Made by a program: the position numbers and the translations under genes
Notes under the pieces: generated by a model
The model's database searches: none
Seen by the model: the letters and a program-made list of their open reading frames with translations, nothing else
Told to the model about the DNA's origin: nothing
Assembly: GCA_023432465.1 (NCBI GenBank)
Contig: JAEYUO010000086.1
Location: 1 to 8,723, forward strand
From: Planctomycetota bacterium
GTDB taxonomy: Bacteria; Planctomycetota; Phycisphaerae; Phycisphaerales; UBA1924
Length of the DNA stretch: 8,723 nucleotides
Direction: 5' to 3'
In this document: positions 5,663 through 8,723 of the stretch, in pieces
How positions within the stretch are numbered: position 1 is the first letter of the stretch
Layout of the letters: each line of letters opens with the position of its first letter

Positions 5663-6487
5663 TCAGCCTGGATAGGTGCAACTGGTTTTATCGGTCTCCC
5701 AGACGGTTACGGAGCGGAGTCGTGCGCCGGACTGGAGGATGTGGGGCGCAAGGAGGTCGAAGCAGACTTTGGCGATGTTCTCCACGGAGGGGTTGAGCCC
5801 GCCGGGGCCGGAGCCGAACTCCTGTGTGTCCTCGTTCAGGTGCTTGTGGTCATAGCGGGCGATGATGCACTCGGCGGTGATGCGCTCAAGGTCGGCGAGT
5901 TGGAAGCGGGGCACGCCGCGAGCGGGGACCTCGACCTCCACGCAGGGCTCGATGCGGTAGTTGTGGCCGTGCCCGCGCGGGTTGTTGCACTTGCCGAACA
6001 GCTCGCGGTTCTCGGCATCCGAGAGAGAGGGGATGTGCAGGCGGTGCGCGGCGGCGAACTCGAAGTGCTGTCGCATCAGGGCGACAGAGTTGGTCGTTGC
6101 GGGGATTGCCGCGGATGGAGACATCTCGATCGAATAGTACGGGCTCAACCTCCATCGAACCGCCGCGACGGTGCCGCCGAGGTCAGCATTCAGCGCGGGG
6201 AGCGCATCGCGGAGCGTGGTGCACGGATCCGCATCGGCCGAGCGTGTCGTCGCCGTGATCGCGGGGATGGTGGTTGCCCGGACCGCGCGGTCGATCTCCT
6301 TGATGTTGAGGAAGTACCCGGTGACGGGGTCGATCTCGCCGCGGCACTGGATATCGAGTTCGTAATGCCGCCCGATGCCGCGCATGGAGGGGAACGCGGC
6401 GAAGGTGTTGTCCGAGGCGTTGGGCGGATCGGAGGGGCCACCCGCGGCGTTGACGCTGAACCGGACTGTTCGGGTGAGGCACACCAT
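5663..6487 (-). CDS. queD: tandem-domain QueD/6-pyruvoyl-tetrahydropterin synthase family protein
   Basis: This 274-residue protein is about twice the length of E. coli QueD (about 120). The C-terminal half (about 140-274) is a complete PTPS/QueD domain, the family that converts dihydroneopterin triphosphate to carboxy- or pyruvoyl-tetrahydropterin. It has the zinc ligands H148 (AAAHRL), H173 and H175 (GHGHNY), catalytic Cys C167 (GKCNNP), the D213-H214 pair in DHKHLN, PSVENIA (232-238) and E264 in the ET motif. The N-terminal half (about 4-125) keeps the fold pattern, with RFSVN at 9-13, RGIGRHYELD (36-45) and GEIDPVTGYFLNIKEID (50-66), but lacks the active-site residues. The start is placed at ATG 6487 because the frame upstream is Pro-rich, does not look like this family and overlaps the divergent peroxidase gene; TACCCT lies 5 nt before this ATG. 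Queuosine versus other pterin roles cannot be settled, because no queC, queE or queF is present here. Confidence 0.9.
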   Translation of the reverse strand: MVCLTRTVRFSVNAAGGPSDPPNASDNTFAAFPSMRGIGRHYELDIQCRGEIDPVTGYFLNIKEIDRAVRATTIPAITATTRSADADPCTTLRDALPALNADLGGTVAAVRWRLSPYYSIEMSPSAAIPATTNSVALMRQHFEFAAAHRLHIPSLSDAENRELFGKCNNPRGHGHNYRIEPCVEVEVPARGVPRFQLADLERITAECIIARYDHKHLNEDTQEFGSGPGGLNPSVENIAKVCFDLLAPHILQSGARLRSVTVWETDKTSCTYPG

Positions 6488-6492
6488 GCGAG

Positions 6493-6498
6493 AGGGTA
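6493..6498 (-). promoter_or_regulatory. candidate -10 hexamer TACCCT for queD-like gene (possible leaderless start)
   Basis: On the minus strand TACCCT ends 5 nt before the ATG, the same spacing as TACACT to the pqiA ATG. No Shine-Dalgarno is present in the preceding 40 nt. No clear -35 was found. Confidence 0.35.
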
Positions 6499-6533
6499 GA
6501 GGTCGAAGCCGAAGCGCGGCCGCGTGTGGGCGG

Positions 6534-6539
6534 TACCAT
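6534..6539 (+). promoter_or_regulatory. candidate -10 hexamer TACCAT for the peroxidase gene
   Basis: TACCAT lies 33 nt before the ATG at 6573. That distance would give a leader of about 27 nt containing the GGAG at 6561-6564. It lies in the 85-bp gap shared with the divergent queD-like gene. No clear -35 was found. Confidence 0.3.
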
Positions 6540-6560
6540 TCGTCGGGATGGAAGGGACTT

Positions 6561-6564
6561 GGAG
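6561..6564 (+). promoter_or_regulatory. Shine-Dalgarno GGAG supporting the peroxidase start at 6573
   Basis: GGAG sits 8 nt before ATG 6573. Further in-frame ATGs at 6618 and 6624 would drop an N-terminal Cys cluster but keep the hydrophobic segment. The frame is also open far upstream (to 6375), but that would overlap the queD-like gene. Confidence 0.55.
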
Positions 6565-6572
6565 CGCGGACT

Positions 6573-7343
6573 ATGGCATGCTGCGGCGGACAATGCGGGA
6601 CGAACGGCGGGGGCGGGATGGGCATGGCCTGGGTTGGCGCTGGTGTGGTTGCCGGCGCGGTGGTGCTGATCGGGGTGCTGGGTGTGGGTCAGCCCGGGGA
6701 ACCGGGAAAGCCCGCGCCAACCCCTTCGACAGCCCCCGCGACAACCCCGGCGAAGGAGCCGGAGAAGAAGTCAGAAGAGCCGATCGCCCCCAAAGGTCCG
6801 CTGGAGTTCGAGGTTCAGGCGATCGACGGCAAGAAGCACGACCTGAGCCAGTACAAGGGCAAGGTTGTCATCATCGTGAACGTCGCGAGCAACTGCGGCT
6901 TCACCGAGCAGTACGCGGGCCTGCAGGCGATGTACGCCAAGCACAAGGATGAGGGGCTTGTGGTGTTGGGCTTCCCGGCCAATGACTTCATGGGTCAGGA
7001 GCCGGGGACGAACCTTGAGATCGCCCAGTTCTGCGCGAGCAAGTACAGCGTGACGTTCCCGATGTTCGAGAAGGTGTCGGTCAAGGGCGAGTCGATGCAT
7101 CCGCTGTACAAGTCGCTGACTTCGCGGCCGGCGCCGATCGGCGGCGAACCGAAGTGGAACTTCACAAAGTTTGTGATCGACCGTGACGGCGAGGTGGTGG
7201 CGAGGTTTGATGCGGACCGAAAGTACGTGCGGAGCAAGCAGCTCGAGCCGGAGCTTGTCAAGAAGGTCGAGGAGCTGCTGGCGGCGAAGGCCTCGAACGC
7301 GACGGAGAGCTCAAAGCCCGGGGCGGAGCCCGAGAAGAAGTAG
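6573..7343 (+). CDS. glutathione peroxidase family protein, predicted membrane-anchored
   Basis: This 256-residue protein carries a thiol peroxidase domain of the GPx/BtuE family, which reduces hydroperoxides, in most bacterial members with thioredoxin rather than glutathione. The peroxidatic Cys is C108 in NVASNCGFTEQY. GFPANDFMGQEPG (133-145) and WNFTKFVIDRDG (195-206) are family motifs. C154 (QFCASKY) is at the position of the resolving Cys of two-Cys plant-type enzymes. The usual FPxNQF motif reads FPANDF, so the active-site Gln is Asp (D138). Before the domain come a Cys/Gly-rich start with C3, C4 and C8, one hydrophobic helix (about 19-39) without a lipobox, and a Pro/Lys/Glu-rich linker (about 44-74). 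Anchoring with the catalytic domain outside the cytoplasm is inferred. The C-terminal 18 residues are low-complexity. gspF follows after 22 bp. Confidence 0.92.
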   Translation: MACCGGQCGTNGGGGMGMAWVGAGVVAGAVVLIGVLGVGQPGEPGKPAPTPSTAPATTPAKEPEKKSEEPIAPKGPLEFEVQAIDGKKHDLSQYKGKVVIIVNVASNCGFTEQYAGLQAMYAKHKDEGLVVLGFPANDFMGQEPGTNLEIAQFCASKYSVTFPMFEKVSVKGESMHPLYKSLTSRPAPIGGEPKWNFTKFVIDRDGEVVARFDADRKYVRSKQLEPELVKKVEELLAAKASNATESSKPGAEPEKK

Positions 7344-7346
7344 ACT
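7341..7346 (+). promoter_or_regulatory. candidate -10 hexamer TAGACT upstream of gspF
   Basis: TAGACT overlaps the peroxidase TAG stop and lies 19 nt before the gspF ATG. The gspF start has no Shine-Dalgarno, so a separate short-leader transcript is possible. The 22-bp gap equally allows co-transcription with the peroxidase gene. Weak evidence. Confidence 0.2.
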
Positions 7347-7365
7347 CTGGCCGGCTTGATTCCTG

Positions 7366-8568
7366 ATGGCGAACTACAGATACATCGCACTGACATCGGG
7401 CGGGGAGCGCGTGGTCGGCGTGCTTGCCGGTCCGAGCGAGCAGGCGGTGCTCGCGGAGCTTGAGACGCGGCGGCTGACGCCCGTGCAGGTGGCCGAGCAC
7501 GCGGAACGTTCATCGCTGCTGGTGCGGCGCATCGGCACGCGGCAGATGGCGATGGCGTACACGCAGCTCGCGGACCTGCTCCGGGCGGGTGTCTCGCTCA
7601 TGCGCGGCCTGCGGCTGCTGGGGGCGAGCAAATCGAACCCCAGGCTGGCGGCGGTGTTCTCGGAAGTGGGGGATGCGGTTGCGGAGGGCACGGAACTGGC
7701 CGAGGCGATGGCGGCGAGGCCGGATGTGTTCCCACGCATTCATGTGGCGATGGTCCGCGCCGGTGAGAAAGGCGGGTTTCTGGATCAGGTGCTCGCGCGG
7801 CTCGGGTCGTTCCTCCTGGCGCAGGCGGACCTGCGGGCGCGGGTGATCGGATCGCTGATCTACCCGGCGGTGCTGGTGACGTTTGGAGTCGGCATTCTGG
7901 GTGTGGTGTTCGGCGTGTTCGTGCCACAGTTCAAACCGATGTTCGCGTCGATGGAGAAGGACGGCGGCCTGCCCGGCCTGACGAAGCTTGTGCTGGGCAT
8001 GAGCGAGCTTGTCTCGGCGTGGGGCCCGCTGCTGGCGATCGCGCTGGTCGTGGCCGTCATCGGGTTCTGGCGGCTGGTTCGCCGGCCGGATATGGCGGGC
8101 CGGATCGACCGGCTGAAGCTTCGTCTGCCGATTGTCGGGCCACTGATCGGGACGATCGCGATCGCGCGGTTCTGCCGGATCCTCGGGACGATGCTGGGCA
8201 ACTCGATCCCGATGCTCGCGGCGATGCAGATCGCGCGGGAGGCGGCGGGAAATGCCGTGCTTGAGAGCGCGATTGTGAAGGCGACGGAGGCCGTGCGGCA
8301 GGGACAACCCCTTGCGCCGCCCCTGGCCGAGAGCGGGCTGTTCGGTCCTGACGTGGTTGAGATGATCATCGTCGGAGAGCAGGCCAACAACCTGGATGAA
8401 GTGCTGCTGACCGTTGCGCAGACGCTCGAGTCGCGGATCGAACGGATGCTGCAGGTTGCGCTGAAACTTGTGGAGCCGCTGATCCTCCTGCTCATTGCAC
8501 TCGTGGTCGGATTGGTGGCCGCGGGCCTGGTGCTGCCGATCTCGCAGATGGGATCGTCTGTCCGGTAG
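7366..8568 (+). CDS. gspF: GspF/PilC family inner-membrane platform protein
   Basis: This 400-residue protein has the standard length of the type II secretion GspF/type IV pilus PilC family. It forms the inner-membrane platform that couples the GspE/PilB ATPase to pilin assembly. It starts with the typical MANYRYIALTSGGERVVGVL N-terminus. Two T2SSF repeats are visible: about 66-190, with VRAGEKGGFLDQVL (130-143), and about 268-392, with IVGEQANNLDEVLLTVA (335-351). Three hydrophobic segments lie at about 163-188, 219-238 and 371-393, and the last follows the family motif VEPLILLLI (369-377). The protein is complete. There is no Shine-Dalgarno before the ATG. It lies 22 bp after the peroxidase gene and on the opposite strand from the gspE in this window, whereas these two partners are often adjacent. 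Confidence 0.95.
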   Translation: MANYRYIALTSGGERVVGVLAGPSEQAVLAELETRRLTPVQVAEHAERSSLLVRRIGTRQMAMAYTQLADLLRAGVSLMRGLRLLGASKSNPRLAAVFSEVGDAVAEGTELAEAMAARPDVFPRIHVAMVRAGEKGGFLDQVLARLGSFLLAQADLRARVIGSLIYPAVLVTFGVGILGVVFGVFVPQFKPMFASMEKDGGLPGLTKLVLGMSELVSAWGPLLAIALVVAVIGFWRLVRRPDMAGRIDRLKLRLPIVGPLIGTIAIARFCRILGTMLGNSIPMLAAMQIAREAAGNAVLESAIVKATEAVRQGQPLAPPLAESGLFGPDVVEMIIVGEQANNLDEVLLTVAQTLESRIERMLQVALKLVEPLILLLIALVVGLVAAGLVLPISQMGSSVR

Positions 8569-8723
8569 GCGGCAAGCAACGCGGATCGAGGCCCGGGAAG
8601 ATTTTGGCGTTTCGTCAGGGTGGGCAGTCGCGGCGAGTGATCGGGCCGGTAGACTTTGATGCTCCGGGGACGGGTGGACCGAACGGAACTTGGGAGCCCC
8701 GGGCCGGCGGGGGGGGGGGGGGG
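8569..8723. other. non-coding tail, no gene supported
   Basis: I see no complete gene in these 155 bases and no intrinsic terminator for gspF. TAGACT occurs again at 8650-8655, followed 3 nt later by an ATG (8659) whose frame stays open for about 21 codons to the window end. The stretch is too short and too dependent on the terminal G-run to call a gene. Confidence 0.6.
8709..8723. repeat. 15-base G homopolymer at window end
   Basis: The window ends in an uninterrupted run of 15 G. A terminal poly-G of this kind is a known artefact of two-colour sequencing chemistry, where no signal is read as G. It could also be a genuine homopolymer where assembly stopped. Confidence 0.85.

Noticed and set aside
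5525..6499. Plus-strand open frame (324 codons) opposite the queD-like gene
   Set aside because: It lies fully antisense to a gene with clear PTPS motifs and shows no recognisable motif of its own.
6488..6625. N-terminal extension of the queD-like protein (46 residues)
   Set aside because: The extension is Pro/Arg-rich, unlike the family, and would overlap the start of the divergent peroxidase gene. ATG 6487 directly precedes the recognisable fold.
8659..8723. Partial gene running off the right edge
   Set aside because: Only about 21 codons, the last ones made of the suspect G-run, and no ribosome binding site.
1..8723. A novel defence, mobile or biosynthetic gene system
   Set aside because: All seven supported genes belong to known housekeeping, envelope, secretion or stress families. 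There are no transposase, integrase, toxin-antitoxin, CRISPR or assembly-line genes.

Overview
This is an 8.7 kb window of GC-rich DNA (roughly two-thirds G+C by eye) from a Gram-negative-type bacterium. It encodes an outer-membrane-type lipoprotein protease, a PqiA/PqiB envelope lipid-transport pair and two type II secretion/type IV pilus core components. Strong GC bias, scattered secretion genes, several starts without Shine-Dalgarno sequences and a tandem QueD-like protein would fit a planctomycete-like lineage. That placement is an inference and was not tested. I see no rRNA, tRNA, CRISPR, insertion sequence or phage gene.

Layout from left to right: (1) 1-56, a decaying 8-bp G-rich tandem repeat at the very edge. 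(2) 140-1222 (+), an M48 metalloprotease lipoprotein. (3) 1243-2166 (-), metF, convergent with the protease. (4) 2167-2303, a divergent promoter region with a strong imperfect hairpin. (5) 2304-2906 (+) pqiA and 2903-3844 (+) pqiB, translationally coupled by a GTGA overlap and much shorter than the E. coli proteins. (6) 3825-5504 (-), a GspE/PilB ATPase whose 3' end overlaps that of pqiB by 20 bp. (7) 5505-5662, a structured gap that can fold on the minus strand into a three-way junction ending in a U-run. (8) 5663-6487 (-), a two-domain QueD/PTPS protein whose N-terminal half has lost its zinc and catalytic residues. (9) 6488-6572, a short divergent promoter region. (10) 6573-7343 (+), a membrane-anchored glutathione-peroxidase-like protein, followed after 22 bp by 7366-8568 (+), a GspF/PilC inner-membrane platform protein. 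(11) 8569-8723, a non-coding tail ending in a 15-G run that looks like an assembly or sequencing artefact.

The genes fall into loosely related themes. Envelope maintenance is represented by the M48 lipoprotein, PqiAB and the anchored peroxidase. The secretion/pilus engine is represented by GspE and GspF, which must work together although they lie on opposite strands about 1.9 kb apart. Pterin/folate-type metabolism is represented by MetF and the QueD-like protein. Everything recognised belongs to known families, so I found no clear new multi-gene system. The observations most worth a second look are the pseudoenzyme-enzyme PTPS fusion, the three-way-junction element, a consistent TAnnnT hexamer just upstream of starts that lack a Shine-Dalgarno (suggesting leaderless transcripts), and the minimal PqiAB pair.
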